64,000 nucleotides of DNA from positions 186,001 through 250,000 of the forward strand of contig NZ_VCBA01000001.1 of NCBI RefSeq assembly GCF_007995245.1, given 5' to 3'. This DNA is from Tateyamaria sp. syn59 (GTDB lineage Bacteria; Pseudomonadota; Alphaproteobacteria; Rhodobacterales; Rhodobacteraceae). Both the position numbers and the translations under genes were made by a program. Every line of letters begins with the position of its first letter. Position 1 is the stretch's first letter. The notes beneath the pieces are model-generated. The model was not told where the DNA came from and searched no databases. It was given only the letters and a program-made list of their open reading frames with translations. Shown here piece by piece: positions 16,033 through 26,186 of the stretch.

Positions 16033-18609
16033 ATGTCACAAGGTATGGTGCGCGGCGAAAGGATCGCCGCAGTGCAGAATAATCCCAACACAACGCTGGT
16101 CACGCCCAACGCTCCTATCGCAAACGACACGCATGGCGGGCGCGCAAAGTGCTTGCAGCGCCTCAAGCGGCTGGACCTGCCGGTGCCGACAACGGTCGCG
16201 CTGTCCTTCAGCGCGGTCCACGACATTGCCAGCGGTCACTTGCCGGACATCCCGGCGATCCTCGACCAATTCCCGAACGACGCGCTTTTGTGCGTGCGCC
16301 CCTCGTCCGAGGACCCCGATTGGGGTGGTCCATCGGCCATTCTCAACATCGGCATGAATGACGCGCGGTTCGAGACGCTATGCGGCACGCTTGGCGTGGA
16401 TGCCGTCTCGGCGCTCTACACCCGCTTTGTGCAAAGCTACGCGATCCACGTGGATCGGCTGGACCCCGACATGTTTGATGATGTGACGGGTGAGGGGCCA
16501 CAGGCCCTGTTGCAAACGCTTGAAGCTTACGAAAGCGAAACCGAAACCCCGTTCCCGGCCACACGGGCCGAGCAGTTGGCGGGCGTTCTGAAATCCATGG
16601 CCCGCGCGTGGGAGGGGACATCGGCTCGCCTTTTGCGTCAGGCCAAGGGCGCGCCTGCGGACGCGGGGCTCGGCCTCGTGGTCCAGCAGATGGCGTTCGG
16701 AGTGGGGCAATGCGAAAGCGGATCCGGAGTGCTGCAGCTTGTGTCCTCCAAGACGGGCATGCCTCAGATCACCGGGCGCTACCTGCGCCAGAGCCAGGGG
16801 CGCGACGCGCTGCGCGGTGATGCCAACAGCCTGTTTATCACCCGCGACCCGCGTGGTCCCTCGCTCGAGGATCAGGTGCCCGACGGCTTTGCCCAATTGG
16901 TCGACCATGCCCGCCTGATGCGGGTCAAACTGCGCGAAGAGATGCAGGTCGAATTCACCATCGAAAACGGGCACTTGCATATTCTAGACGGCGTTCGTGT
17001 GGCTCGGTCATCCCGCGCAGCGGTTCGCATCGCGGTCCAGCTGGCCCGTGACGGCGTCATCCCCCGGCAAGAGGCTCTGATGCGGATCGAACCGCGCACG
17101 CTCAACGAGCTTCTGCACAGGCAAGTGGACCGCCACGCCAAGCGTGACATTCTCGGCACCGGCATTGCCGCCAGTCCGGGCGCGGCCACCGGTCGTTTGG
17201 TCTTTTCATCGAATGAGGCCCAGGCCAGTGCCGCCCGACGCGAGGATTGCATCCTCGTGCGTCGCGAAACCTCGCCCGAGGACATCCGCGGCATGCATGC
17301 CGCCAGCGCTGTCATCACCGAACGCGGCGGCATCACCAGCCACGCCGCCGTGATCGGGCGGGGGATTGGCCTGCCCTGCGTGGTGGGTGTCAGCGACATG
17401 CGCTTTCAGACGCGCAAGGGGCAATTGACGACGCAGGATGGTCGCGTCCTTTCTGCGGGCGACATCGTGACGGTGGACGGCACGAACGGCACCATCCTGC
17501 TTGGCGCGCCTGAGATGCAGGAGGCAGCGCTCGACGATGCCTTTACCGACCTGATGGACTGGGCCGATGCGGAACGCGATATCGGCATTCGCGCCAATGC
17601 CGACACACCTGCCGACGCGCAAACGGCACGCAATTTCAATGCGCAGGGCATCGGCCTTTGTCGCACGGAGCATATGTTCTTTGAACCCGGTCGCCTGACC
17701 GTCATGCGCGAGATGATCTTTGCAGCCACCAGCGACGACCGTCGCGCGGTGTTGGCGCGGCTGCTGCCCATGCAGCGGGCCGATTTCATCCAGCTGTTCA
17801 AGATCATGCAGGGCAAACCGGTCTGCATCCGACTGTTCGATCCGCCCCTGCACGAGTTCCTGCCCACGGACCGGAACGGCCAGCGCGAGCTGGCGGATGC
17901 GCTGAACCTGCCGCTGTCGGACGTGACCCGTCGGATCGAGGCGATGATGGAATACAACCCTATGCTCGGCCTGCGCGGAGTGCGTCTGGGCGTGACCGTG
18001 CCCGAAATCTACGAAATGCAGGCCCGTGCGATCTTTGAAGCGACAATCGAGGCGAGCCGCGACGGCGATCCGGTCGTACCGGAGATCATGATCCCCCTCG
18101 TCAGCGCCAAACGCGAGGTCGAGCTGGTGCGCGCACGTGTCGATGCCGTGGCCACGACCGTTGCGATGACTGCGGGGGCCGCCTTCGACTACAAGCTGGG
18201 TGTGATGGTCGAAACGCCCCGCGCTGCTTTGCGGGCTGGCGACATCGCGCAGCATTGCAGCTTTCTGTCTTTCGGCACCAACGACCTGACCCAGATGACC
18301 TATGGTCTGTCGCGGGACGATGCGGGGCGGTTCATGTCCGACTACGTGCGCCAGGAGGTGTTCGTGGAGGATCCGTTCCATTCCCTCGACATCGACGGGG
18401 TGGGCGAGCTTTTGCAGCTTGGATCGGAGCGTGGACGTGCCGCGCGTCCGGAGGTGACACTGTCACTCTGCGGCGAGCACGGCGGCAATCCCGAATCAAT
18501 TGCGTTCTGCCGCAACGCGGGATTCGACTATGTTTCATGCTCTCCGTTCCGGGTTCCAGTGGCTCGGCTGGCTTCCGCTCAACTGGCAATTTCCCACAAA
18601 ATCAAGTAG
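16033..18609 (+). CDS. Pyruvate phosphate dikinase-like PEP-utilising protein with altered ATP site
   Basis: 858 aa, near full PPDK length. The swivelling phosphohistidine domain is intact (GGITSHAAVIGRGIGLPC, His437). The PEP/pyruvate barrel is intact (IGLCRTEHMFF, EYNPMLGLRGVR, LSFGTNDLTQMTYGLSRDD, catalytic Cys in LCGEHGG). The N-terminal ATP-grasp half is eroded: the usual GGKGANL lysine is Arg (HGGRAKC), the SMPGMMDT loop is replaced by DWGGPSAIL, the GV.FTRNP.TG segment reads GVLQLVSSKTG, and the LQTR motif after EFTIE is LDGV. It may not use ATP as classical PPDK does; a second phosphoryl donor or a regulatory role is possible. Confidence 0.78.
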   Translation: MSQGMVRGERIAAVQNNPNTTLVTPNAPIANDTHGGRAKCLQRLKRLDLPVPTTVALSFSAVHDIASGHLPDIPAILDQFPNDALLCVRPSSEDPDWGGPSAILNIGMNDARFETLCGTLGVDAVSALYTRFVQSYAIHVDRLDPDMFDDVTGEGPQALLQTLEAYESETETPFPATRAEQLAGVLKSMARAWEGTSARLLRQAKGAPADAGLGLVVQQMAFGVGQCESGSGVLQLVSSKTGMPQITGRYLRQSQGRDALRGDANSLFITRDPRGPSLEDQVPDGFAQLVDHARLMRVKLREEMQVEFTIENGHLHILDGVRVARSSRAAVRIAVQLARDGVIPRQEALMRIEPRTLNELLHRQVDRHAKRDILGTGIAASPGAATGRLVFSSNEAQASAARREDCILVRRETSPEDIRGMHAASAVITERGGITSHAAVIGRGIGLPCVVGVSDMRFQTRKGQLTTQDGRVLSAGDIVTVDGTNGTILLGAPEMQEAALDDAFTDLMDWADAERDIGIRANADTPADAQTARNFNAQGIGLCRTEHMFFEPGRLTVMREMIFAATSDDRRAVLARLLPMQRADFIQLFKIMQGKPVCIRLFDPPLHEFLPTDRNGQRELADALNLPLSDVTRRIEAMMEYNPMLGLRGVRLGVTVPEIYEMQARAIFEATIEASRDGDPVVPEIMIPLVSAKREVELVRARVDAVATTVAMTAGAAFDYKLGVMVETPRAALRAGDIAQHCSFLSFGTNDLTQMTYGLSRDDAGRFMSDYVRQEVFVEDPFHSLDIDGVGELLQLGSERGRAARPEVTLSLCGEHGGNPESIAFCRNAGFDYVSCSPFRVPVARLASAQLAISHKIK

Positions 18610-18764
18610 CCGAGTTCAGGCCGATCCTCAGCATTCTGTGCTGGGTAACAAGCCATATTACGCTGATGCATAGCGGCCATGTGCGACCAAATCGCCCCAA
18701 AACTGGACGTAAAGGTCAATTTTTACTAAATGCCGCGGGTCAAGAATGATCCTGGGGTTGATCA

Positions 18765-19406
18765 ATGCGAAGTTTGGTGAAGGCGCTTCTGGCGTGCTGC
18801 ATGCTCGTGGGCACTCCGCTTGCTGCATCGGAAGCCGATGAAGCGGCGGCAACGGGCGAAGTGCTGCGCGCGGCCGAGGCGCGTGGCTTGCGCGGTGTAT
18901 CGCAAGCGCTGTTAAGCGATCTGCTCACACCGCCGGCACAGGCAACGAATGTTTCTTTTTCCCGCAGTTGGCTGGACGGCCAGCCCAAGGCCAAAGGTGG
19001 CGCCCACTGGAAGTGCCTGAGCGAAGCGCTGTATTTCGAAGCGCGCGGTGAGACGGTCAAGGGTCAGTTTGCCGTGGCCGAGGTGATCATGAACCGCGTA
19101 CGCAGCGCGCGTTTTCCTGACAATGTGTGCGGTGTGATCAACCAGGGGACAGGCAAGCGCTACCAGTGCCAGTTTACCTATACCTGCGACGGCAATCCCG
19201 AAACCATCCGCGAACCGCGCGCTTTCGAGCGTGTGTCAAAAGTGGCCCGAGCGGTGCTTGACGGTCGAGCCCCCGACCTGACCAAAGGCGCCACGCACTA
19301 CCACACCACGGCCGTGCGCCCACGGTGGGCCCGGGTCTACACCAAGACGGCGTCCATCGGCGTGCACGTCTTTTACCGCCACACCTTCCGTACCGCGTCG
19401 AATTGA
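18765..19406 (+). CDS. SleB/CwlJ-type cell wall hydrolase
   Basis: 213 aa with a signal peptide (MRSLVKALLACCMLVGTPLAA). The C-terminal domain matches the Hydrolase_2 family of lytic transglycosylase-like enzymes: CLSEALYFEARGE, VKGQFAVAEVIMNRV, CGVINQG, CQFTYTCDG and GATHYHTT. In non-sporulating alphaproteobacteria such proteins act on peptidoglycan in the periplasm. The Glu of YFEARGE is the expected catalytic acid. It is preceded by about 155 bp of non-coding sequence and followed by a palindrome. Confidence 0.87.
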   Translation: MRSLVKALLACCMLVGTPLAASEADEAAATGEVLRAAEARGLRGVSQALLSDLLTPPAQATNVSFSRSWLDGQPKAKGGAHWKCLSEALYFEARGETVKGQFAVAEVIMNRVRSARFPDNVCGVINQGTGKRYQCQFTYTCDGNPETIREPRAFERVSKVARAVLDGRAPDLTKGATHYHTTAVRPRWARVYTKTASIGVHVFYRHTFRTASN

Positions 19407-19439
19407 CGTTTTCTGGCGCCGGGGCGGCGTCTTTGCCCC

Positions 19440-19455
19440 TGTCCCCGCGGGGACA
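19440..19455. repeat. 16-bp perfect palindrome TGTCCCCGCGGGGACA, copy 1
   Basis: Intergenic, between the cell wall hydrolase and folB. The same 16-mer occurs inside glmM at 21825. Confidence 0.6.
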
Positions 19456-19500
19456 GCTTGTCTAGAAGGGCGCGAGTTCTTCTGCAAAGGCCGCGCACCC

Positions 19501-20430
19501 ATGGCATCCGAAATCCGCCTCGCCTTCTCCCACCCGTCTGAACGGTCCGAGGCAACGGCAACCTCCGCCCCGCTCGACCGCATCTCGGTCCGCGATCACA
19601 CCGTCGAGGTCGAGATCGGGGCCTTCCAGGCCGAGCGTGGCGTAACCCAGCGCATCTGCTTCAACATCGTGGTCGAGGTGCGCCCGCTGACAGGCCCCAT
19701 TGATGACGACGTGGACCGCATCCTGTCCTATGACAAGGTGACCGAGGCCATCACCTATGAACTGGCAGCCGAGCGTCTGAACCTGTTGGAAACCCTTGCT
19801 GAGCGTGTCGCCGACCGCATCCTGATGGAACCGCAGGCGATGCGCGTCTTTGTCCGTATTGAAAAGCTGGACCGGGGGCCGGGCGCCCTGGGGGTTGAGA
19901 TTGTGCGCAGCCGGGGCACGACACGGCCCGTCGCCGCCGAAGATCTGGAAGAGGACGTGATGCACCCCGAACTGGTGTATCTGTCGAACGCGGCCATCGC
20001 TTCGGATCACCTGAGCGGGTGGATCGACCAGTTGGCAGCGATGGGCCGACCGGTGATTTTTTGTGTGGGGCCCGCCGACATCGCAGCACCTGAGGCCAGC
20101 CATCCGCTCGCACAACGGCGCATCGACCTTCTGGCCATTGAACAGAACGCGTGGGTGCTGGCCGCGCGCGATGCGCGCTGCAAGGTTGTGGACACGCGCA
20201 CCGAACTCGATTGGGCCATGCGCAACGGGCAGGCCTGTGTCTGGGCGCCGTCCAAGATTGTGCTCGATGCAGTTGATGGTCCCTCGGCGAAAGGGGCAGA
20301 TGCAGTGGCGCTCGCCTCCTGGTTTGCCGCAACTTTCGACGTGCGCGAGATGCTGGTCATTGGAGACGATGGTCCCACCGATGCGCCTGTTGCCTTGCGC
20401 GCAATCCCGGTGGATCAGGCGACGCTCTGA
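19501..20430 (+). CDS. folB: Dihydroneopterin aldolase with extra C-terminal kinase-like domain
   Basis: 309 aa against about 120 aa for a plain FolB. Residues about 24-140 are the aldolase: RISVRDHTVEVEIGAFQ with the pterin-binding Glu, ILSYDKVTEAI, and LLETLAERVADRIL. It converts 7,8-dihydroneopterin to 6-hydroxymethyl-7,8-dihydropterin. Residues about 155-305 form a second alpha/beta domain (LVYLSNAAIASDHLSGWI, VIFCVGPADIA, GADAVALASWFAATFDV) that resembles amino-acid-kinase-fold proteins. Its TGA overlaps the folP ATG by one base. The enzyme role of the C-terminal domain is unknown. Confidence 0.86.
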   Translation: MASEIRLAFSHPSERSEATATSAPLDRISVRDHTVEVEIGAFQAERGVTQRICFNIVVEVRPLTGPIDDDVDRILSYDKVTEAITYELAAERLNLLETLAERVADRILMEPQAMRVFVRIEKLDRGPGALGVEIVRSRGTTRPVAAEDLEEDVMHPELVYLSNAAIASDHLSGWIDQLAAMGRPVIFCVGPADIAAPEASHPLAQRRIDLLAIEQNAWVLAARDARCKVVDTRTELDWAMRNGQACVWAPSKIVLDAVDGPSAKGADAVALASWFAATFDVREMLVIGDDGPTDAPVALRAIPVDQATL

Positions 20431-21407
20431 TGCGTTATATCCGTCCGTTGATGCAGGTTGGACCAGCCCGGCCGGATGGGGCGGTGGACTGTGGCCCGTG
20501 CTGGTTCACGCATGCCGAGGTTCTGTCAGGCGATGCAGCTCCCTACGTCGTCAATGCCGCCGACCTCACCGACAGTGAATGCGCGCGCTTCGACCGTGAG
20601 TGGGATGCGCCGCAGATCATGGGCATTCTGAACACCACGCCCGACAGTTTCTCGGATGGCGGCCAATACACCGCGCGCACCAATGCCGTCGCGCATGGGC
20701 AGGCGTTGATCGCGCAGGGAGCCGAAATCCTAGACATCGGCGGAGAAAGCACCCGGCCCGGTGCGCACAACGTGAATACGGACGAGGAAATCGAGCGCAC
20801 TGAACCCGTGATCCGTGACCTGCGCGCGGCAGGCGTGACCACACCCATCTCCATCGACACGCGCAAAGCAGCTGTGGCCGAGGCAGCACTCGACGCCGGA
20901 GCGAGCATCGTCAACGATGTCTCCGGCTTCACCTACGATCCCGACCTGGCGCCTCTGTGCGCGGCACGCGGCGTGCCGGTCTGCGTCATGCACGCCCAGG
21001 GCGATCCACAGACCATGCAGGACAATCCGACCTATGACGATGTGCTGCTGGATGTGTACGACTTCCTCGCGAAGCGGATCGAAGCTTTGCAGGCTGCAGG
21101 CATCGACAAGGACAAGATCATCGCCGATCCCGGCATCGGCTTTGGCAAGACCCTTGACCACAATCTGGCGCTTCTGAACCGGATCAGCCTGTTTCACAGT
21201 CTCGGCGTACCAATCCTGTTAGGCGCGTCGCGCAAGCGGTTCATCGGCACCCTTGGCAACGCGCCGGAGGCATCGGCGCGTGCGCCCGGTTCTGTCGGAG
21301 TGGCGTTGGTTGCCATCGCCCAAGGCGTGCAGATCATCCGTGCGCATGACGTCGCCGACCATGCGCAGGCCATTGCGCTGTGGCGCGCATCCGTGGCACA
21401 TCGCTGA
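20430..21407 (+). CDS. folP: Dihydropteroate synthase
   Basis: 325 aa TIM-barrel enzyme joining 6-hydroxymethyl-dihydropterin diphosphate and p-aminobenzoate. Signatures: [63 protein letters not shown] and the SRKRFIG lysine-arginine motif. About 60 N-terminal residues precede the barrel, as is common in Rhodobacteraceae. It overlaps folB and ends one base before glmM, forming a three-gene unit. It is the sulfonamide target. Confidence 0.95.
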   Translation: MRYIRPLMQVGPARPDGAVDCGPCWFTHAEVLSGDAAPYVVNAADLTDSECARFDREWDAPQIMGILNTTPDSFSDGGQYTARTNAVAHGQALIAQGAEILDIGGESTRPGAHNVNTDEEIERTEPVIRDLRAAGVTTPISIDTRKAAVAEAALDAGASIVNDVSGFTYDPDLAPLCAARGVPVCVMHAQGDPQTMQDNPTYDDVLLDVYDFLAKRIEALQAAGIDKDKIIADPGIGFGKTLDHNLALLNRISLFHSLGVPILLGASRKRFIGTLGNAPEASARAPGSVGVALVAIAQGVQIIRAHDVADHAQAIALWRASVAHR

Positions 21408-21408
21408 C

Positions 21409-22755
21409 ATGACAAAACTCTTCGGGACGGACGGCGTCCGGGGCACGGCCAACGTTGCCCCAATGACGGCCGAGATGGCGCTGCGCATTGGCGCGGCTGT
21501 GGGGCGGTATTTTCGCAGGGACGGTGACAGCGTGCACCGTGTGGTCATCGGCAAGGACACGCGCCTGTCTGGTTACATGTTCGAAAACGCGCTGACGGCT
21601 GGGCTGACCAGTACGGGCATGAATGTTCTGCTGCTCGGGCCGGTGCCGACCCCCGCCGTTGGTTTGCTAACCCGCTCCATGCGCGCTGATCTTGGCGTGA
21701 TGATCTCGGCCAGCCACAACCCGGCGCATGACAATGGCATCAAGTTCTTTGGCCCCGATGGTTATAAGCTGAGTGACGCGGCCGAAGTTGAAATAGAAAG
21801 CCTTGTGTCTCAAGGGGTTGAGCCTGTCCCCGCGGGGACAATCGGGCGGGCCAAGCGGATTGACGACGGCCGGTTCCGCTACGTCGAGCGGGTCAAATCC
21901 TCGTTTCCCCGGCAAATGCGGCTGGATGGACTGAAGGTGGTGGTGGACTGCGCCAACGGTGCGTCCTACCGCGTGGCACCCGAGGCGTTGTGGGAATTGG
22001 GCGCAACCGTAATCCCGGTGGGCACGTCGCCAAACGGGCATAACATCAACGAGGGCTGCGGCTCCATGCACCCGCAAACCGCCGCCGAAGCGGTGGTCGC
22101 CCATGGCGCAGATGTGGGCATTTGCCTTGATGGAGACGCGGACCGGGTGATCCTGCTGGATGAAAAGGGGCGCGTCGGGAACGGGGACCAGTTCATGGGG
22201 CTGATGGCCGCCCGCTGGGCCTCCGAAGGGCGGCTGCGCAACAACGCGCTGGTGGCGACGGTGATGTCGAATCTTGGTCTTGAGCGCTACTTGCAAGGCC
22301 ACGGCGTGCGGTTGGAGCGCACGGGTGTCGGCGACCGCTACGTGGTTGAGCGGATGCGGCAGGGGGACTTCAACCTGGGTGGCGAGCAGTCGGGTCACAT
22401 CGTAATGACGGACTACGCCACCACCGGTGACGGGCTGATGGCAGGTCTGCAATTCCTCGCGGAGCTGGTGCAATCCGGCAAAAAAGCGAGCGAGGTGCTG
22501 CACGTCTTTGACCCGGTGCCTCAGCTTTTGAAGAATGTGCGCTTTGCCGCAGGGCAAACCCCGCTTGAGGTGGAGAGTGTGAAAGCCGCGATTTCCGAAG
22601 CGGAAGGGCAGTTGAATGGAAATGGTCGTCTCCTGATCCGCAAGTCCGGGACCGAGCCACTGATCCGCGTTATGGCGGAAAGCGAGGATGAGGCCGTGTT
22701 GACCGCGAGTGTTGATCATGTGGTCAGCGCGGTAGAAGCGGCGGTCGCGACCTGA
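21409..22755 (+). CDS. glmM: Phosphoglucosamine mutase
   Basis: 448 aa. It interconverts glucosamine-6-phosphate and glucosamine-1-phosphate for UDP-GlcNAc, peptidoglycan and LPS. It shows [16 protein letters not shown] at the N-terminus, the phosphoserine loop [15 protein letters not shown], the metal loop [11 protein letters not shown] and the sugar-binding GGEQSGHI, with [12 protein letters not shown] binding phosphate near the C-terminus. The start at MTKLFGTDG lies one base after the folP stop; longer in-frame starts overlap folP. folP-glmM adjacency is common in bacteria. Confidence 0.96.
   Translation: MTKLFGTDGVRGTANVAPMTAEMALRIGAAVGRYFRRDGDSVHRVVIGKDTRLSGYMFENALTAGLTSTGMNVLLLGPVPTPAVGLLTRSMRADLGVMISASHNPAHDNGIKFFGPDGYKLSDAAEVEIESLVSQGVEPVPAGTIGRAKRIDDGRFRYVERVKSSFPRQMRLDGLKVVVDCANGASYRVAPEALWELGATVIPVGTSPNGHNINEGCGSMHPQTAAEAVVAHGADVGICLDGDADRVILLDEKGRVGNGDQFMGLMAARWASEGRLRNNALVATVMSNLGLERYLQGHGVRLERTGVGDRYVVERMRQGDFNLGGEQSGHIVMTDYATTGDGLMAGLQFLAELVQSGKKASEVLHVFDPVPQLLKNVRFAAGQTPLEVESVKAAISEAEGQLNGNGRLLIRKSGTEPLIRVMAESEDEAVLTASVDHVVSAVEAAVAT
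21825..21840. repeat. 16-bp perfect palindrome TGTCCCCGCGGGGACA, copy 2 (inside glmM)
   Basis: Identical to the intergenic copy at 19440; here it encodes VPAGT in a surface-like segment of GlmM. Confidence 0.6.
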
Positions 22756-22760
22756 GGCTG

Positions 22761-22800
22761 CCCGGCCCTCCGGGGGCGGTTTATCTGGCGAAATGAAGCG
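22761..22800 (-). repeat. Dispersed GC-rich intergenic repeat, copy 3 (inverted)
   Basis: Read on the minus strand: CTTCATTTCGCCAGATAAAC then a C/G-rich hairpin CCGCCCCCGGAGGG, just after the stop of the minus-strand EamA gene and between convergent genes. Confidence 0.55.
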
Positions 22801-22805
22801 CGGGA

Positions 22806-23723
22806 TCAGCGCTGAAAGAGCCGGCGCAAAGCGCCATATTGGCTGAGGCCGACACCGGCAAGGATCAGCGCCATCGCCGACAGCAAGCTGGGCGGTAGTG
22901 GTTCGTTCAGGATCAGGGCACCCATGACCACGGACCAGACAGGCACCTGGTAATTCGTGATCGACATGAACACCGGGCCTGCGCTGCGGATCACCAAGAC
23001 GCGCAGCATGTTGGCCGCTGCTGTGGGGATCAGGCCAAGGCAGGCGATGACGATCAGGGTTTGTGTGTCGGGTAGGGGTGGCGGCCCCTCGACGATCCAT
23101 GCCGCTGGCAGAGTGATGCAGGCGGCGATCAGAAGCAGTACAGCAGAGAGGCCGATGGGGTCCACCGCAGGCAGGCGCCGCATTAGGATGGATGAGATGC
23201 CATAGCAGCAGGCTGCACTGATGCAGGCGATGCGGCCCGCTGTTTCAAGCTGCGCGCCGCTGGTTTCGAACGCTTGTCCGCCGATCAGGATGCAGACGCC
23301 GACAAAGCCGATGATGAAGCCGAGGCTGCGCCGCCACGTCATCCGTTCGCCCGGTACAAAGAAATGCGAGAGTGGCAGAACAATCAGCGCGACGGATGCC
23401 ATTGAGACGCCTGCGAAGCCCGAGGTGACGTATTGTTGGCCCCAGGCAAGCAACATGAAGGGGATGGCGGAGCTGAAGGCGCCGATGGCCACAACTTGAA
23501 GCCGGGTGATCGGCTGTGTCGCGTCGTGGAACAGTTTTCCGCCCAAGCTCTGCCAGATGGCCACCATCAACACAGCGGCAAAGCAGATGCGCCCGGCAGC
23601 TAACCAGAACGGCGTGATGCCCCGCAGCGCGATTTCCGTCACAAGGAAGGTGCCACCCCAGGTAAATCCCAGGATGGCAACCATCAGCCAACTTGTGCCC
23701 GTGATCTTTGGGCTATCGATCAT
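22806..23723 (-). CDS. EamA/DMT-family transporter
   Basis: 305 aa, about 10 TM helices in two EamA repeats. Repeat 1 has GFTWGGTFLVTEIALRGI and SMASVALIVLPLSHFFVPGE. Repeat 2 has CCYGISSILMRRL and ITNYQVPVWSVVMGALILNE. Such proteins export metabolites, amino acids or drugs; the substrate is unknown. Its start overlaps the end of the ABM-domain gene by 11 bases, so it is the last gene of a three-gene unit read from 24380. Confidence 0.88.
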   Translation of the reverse strand: MIDSPKITGTSWLMVAILGFTWGGTFLVTEIALRGITPFWLAAGRICFAAVLMVAIWQSLGGKLFHDATQPITRLQVVAIGAFSSAIPFMLLAWGQQYVTSGFAGVSMASVALIVLPLSHFFVPGERMTWRRSLGFIIGFVGVCILIGGQAFETSGAQLETAGRIACISAACCYGISSILMRRLPAVDPIGLSAVLLLIAACITLPAAWIVEGPPPLPDTQTLIVIACLGLIPTAAANMLRVLVIRSAGPVFMSITNYQVPVWSVVMGALILNEPLPPSLLSAMALILAGVGLSQYGALRRLFQR

Positions 23724-24060
23724 GCAGCGCCTTGCTGTCGGTGGGTGCCTCGTCCCGTTCTGTCATGCCGTAGTCGCGGATGACGCCAGCGACGCGCAGG
23801 CGGTAGTTGTCGAAGTGGATCTCGCGGCCCGCGCTTTGGGCGTCCCGGTGTTCGGGCAGCTTGCGCCAATGCTCGAGGGCGGCCTCGTCTTCCCAAAAAG
23901 ACAGGGACAGGAGCTTGCCCGGCTCAACGAGGCTTTCGAACCGCTCGACCGAGATGACGCCGGGGATGTCGCTCAGGTGGTCCTTGAGGGCTGCGGCCCG
24001 GTTCAGATAGGGCGTGCGATGGCCGTCTTTCGGCCAGACCTCGAAGATGACAGCAATCAT
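23713..24060 (-). CDS. Antibiotic biosynthesis monooxygenase (ABM)-domain protein
   Basis: 115 aa starting at MIAVIFEVWP. It has a ferredoxin-like ABM fold: FEVWPKDGHRTPYL, then PGVISVERFESL, and the LLSLSFWEDEAALEHWRK segment typical of ABM dimers. Such small proteins act as quinol-type monooxygenases or haem/reactive-species handling proteins; the substrate is not known. It overlaps the NIPSNAP gene by four bases and the EamA gene by 11, indicating one translation-coupled operon. Confidence 0.8.
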   Translation of the reverse strand: MIAVIFEVWPKDGHRTPYLNRAAALKDHLSDIPGVISVERFESLVEPGKLLSLSFWEDEAALEHWRKLPEHRDAQSAGREIHFDNYRLRVAGVIRDYGMTERDEAPTDSKALHDR

Positions 24061-24380
24061 GTGGAGCCTCCCTGTGGTGCGGACACGTTTTGCAGCCATG
24101 TCCTGTCTTCCTTGAGAATGAATTTCTCGGATTGTGCAAACAGGTAATTTTCACGTCCTTGTGGGTCGGCTGCGAGGCGGGCGCGATACTGTTCATAAGC
24201 GGCAAGGTTTTCAATGTGATAAATGCCGTAGGCAAGGGTGGAGGAGCCTTCGTGCGGTGCAAAATATCCCACGAGGCCCGCGCCGCAGCGGGGGATGCAC
24301 TGGCCCCAGCGTTGCCCATATTCGGCGAATGCTGCGCGTTTGGTGGGGTCGATCTGGTACTGGATGATGCAGGTCAGCAT
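24057..24380 (-). CDS. NIPSNAP-family protein
   Basis: 107 aa dimeric alpha/beta-barrel type. NIPSNAP features are MLTCIIQYQIDPTKRAAFAE, GYFAPHEGSSTLAYGIYHIE and LAAYEQYRARLAADPQG. The family's molecular role in bacteria is undefined. It is first gene of the unit NIPSNAP-ABM-EamA, divergent from an ArsR-type regulator across a 71-bp gap. Confidence 0.82.
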   Translation of the reverse strand: MLTCIIQYQIDPTKRAAFAEYGQRWGQCIPRCGAGLVGYFAPHEGSSTLAYGIYHIENLAAYEQYRARLAADPQGRENYLFAQSEKFILKEDRTWLQNVSAPQGGST

Positions 24381-24415
24381 GATTGGTCCTTTCGTTGCTG
24401 CGCTTGGCCTAGCAC

Positions 24416-24449
24416 TTTGACGGACCGGAATGCTTCGGCTACGGTCAAA
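24416..24449. promoter_or_regulatory. Inverted repeat TTTGAC-N22-GTCAAA in divergent promoter region
   Basis: Half-sites at 24416-24421 and 24444-24449 flank the only promoter space between the NIPSNAP operon and the ArsR-type gene. It is a candidate autoregulatory operator; the spacing is long for ArsR proteins, so it could also be coincidental. Confidence 0.3.
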
Positions 24450-24451
24450 CT

Positions 24452-25135
24452 ATGAAGGAAGGTCCAGACATCTCTCACATCGCAGCGCTGATCGGTGATC
24501 CGGCGCGGGCGAATATCCTGACGGCGCTGATGGATGGGCGTGCGCTGACGGCGTCTGAACTGGCGGAGGAGGCGGGCGTTGGTCTGTCGACGGCCAGTGG
24601 GCATTTGTCGAAACTGGCCGAGGCGGAGTTGATCGCACCGCGCAAGTCGGGGCGGCACAAGTACTTCAATTTGGCGGATGCCGAGGTCGCGGGTGTGCTT
24701 GAGGCGCTGATGGGCCTTGCGGCACGGAAGGGTGCCACGCGGGTGCGGACGGGGCCGAAAGATGCGCAGATGCAGGTGGCGCGGGTGTGCTACAACCATC
24801 TGGCCGGGCGGATGGGCGTGCAGATGTATCGGAGTATGATCGGGCGCGGTTTGCTGGTCGAAGACGGCGAGGACGTCGCACTGACTGGCGCGGGCCGCGA
24901 CTTTGTGACGGGGTTCGGGATTGATGTCGCCGGTCTGGAAGCTGGTCGGGCGCTTGTGTGCCGGACCTGTCTGGACTGGTCAGAGCGGCGGAACCATCTG
25001 GCAGGATCGCTTGGCCGTGCCATGCTGACGCGGATGGAGGATCAGGGCTGGATGCGCCGAGATCCGAAAAGTCGCGCAATTCTTGTCATGGAAAAAGGAA
25101 AGGCCGCCTTTGCGGCGGCCTTTCCCGAAACATGA
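24452..25135 (+). CDS. ArsR-type winged-helix transcriptional regulator
   Basis: 227 aa. Residues about 8-80 are an ArsR-like winged helix: ALIGDPARANILTALMDG, ELAEEAGVGLSTASGHLSKL (recognition helix) and GRHKYFNLAD. The C-terminal half is longer than in typical ArsR proteins and ends with VCRTCLDWSERRNHLAGSLG, a paired-cysteine segment common in this subgroup. The effector is unknown. Divergence from the NIPSNAP-ABM-EamA unit suggests that unit is its target. Confidence 0.84.
   Translation: MKEGPDISHIAALIGDPARANILTALMDGRALTASELAEEAGVGLSTASGHLSKLAEAELIAPRKSGRHKYFNLADAEVAGVLEALMGLAARKGATRVRTGPKDAQMQVARVCYNHLAGRMGVQMYRSMIGRGLLVEDGEDVALTGAGRDFVTGFGIDVAGLEAGRALVCRTCLDWSERRNHLAGSLGRAMLTRMEDQGWMRRDPKSRAILVMEKGKAAFAAAFPET
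25098..25124. terminator. Bidirectional hairpin at the convergent ArsR/ilvC junction
   Basis: GAAAGGCCGCC / GGCGGCCTTTC stem lying in the last codons of the ArsR-type gene, 22 bases before the ilvC stop on the other strand. The A and T runs flanking it can serve both directions. Confidence 0.65.
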
Positions 25136-25145
25136 AGAGCCTGAT

Positions 25146-26186
<1,041 letters not shown>

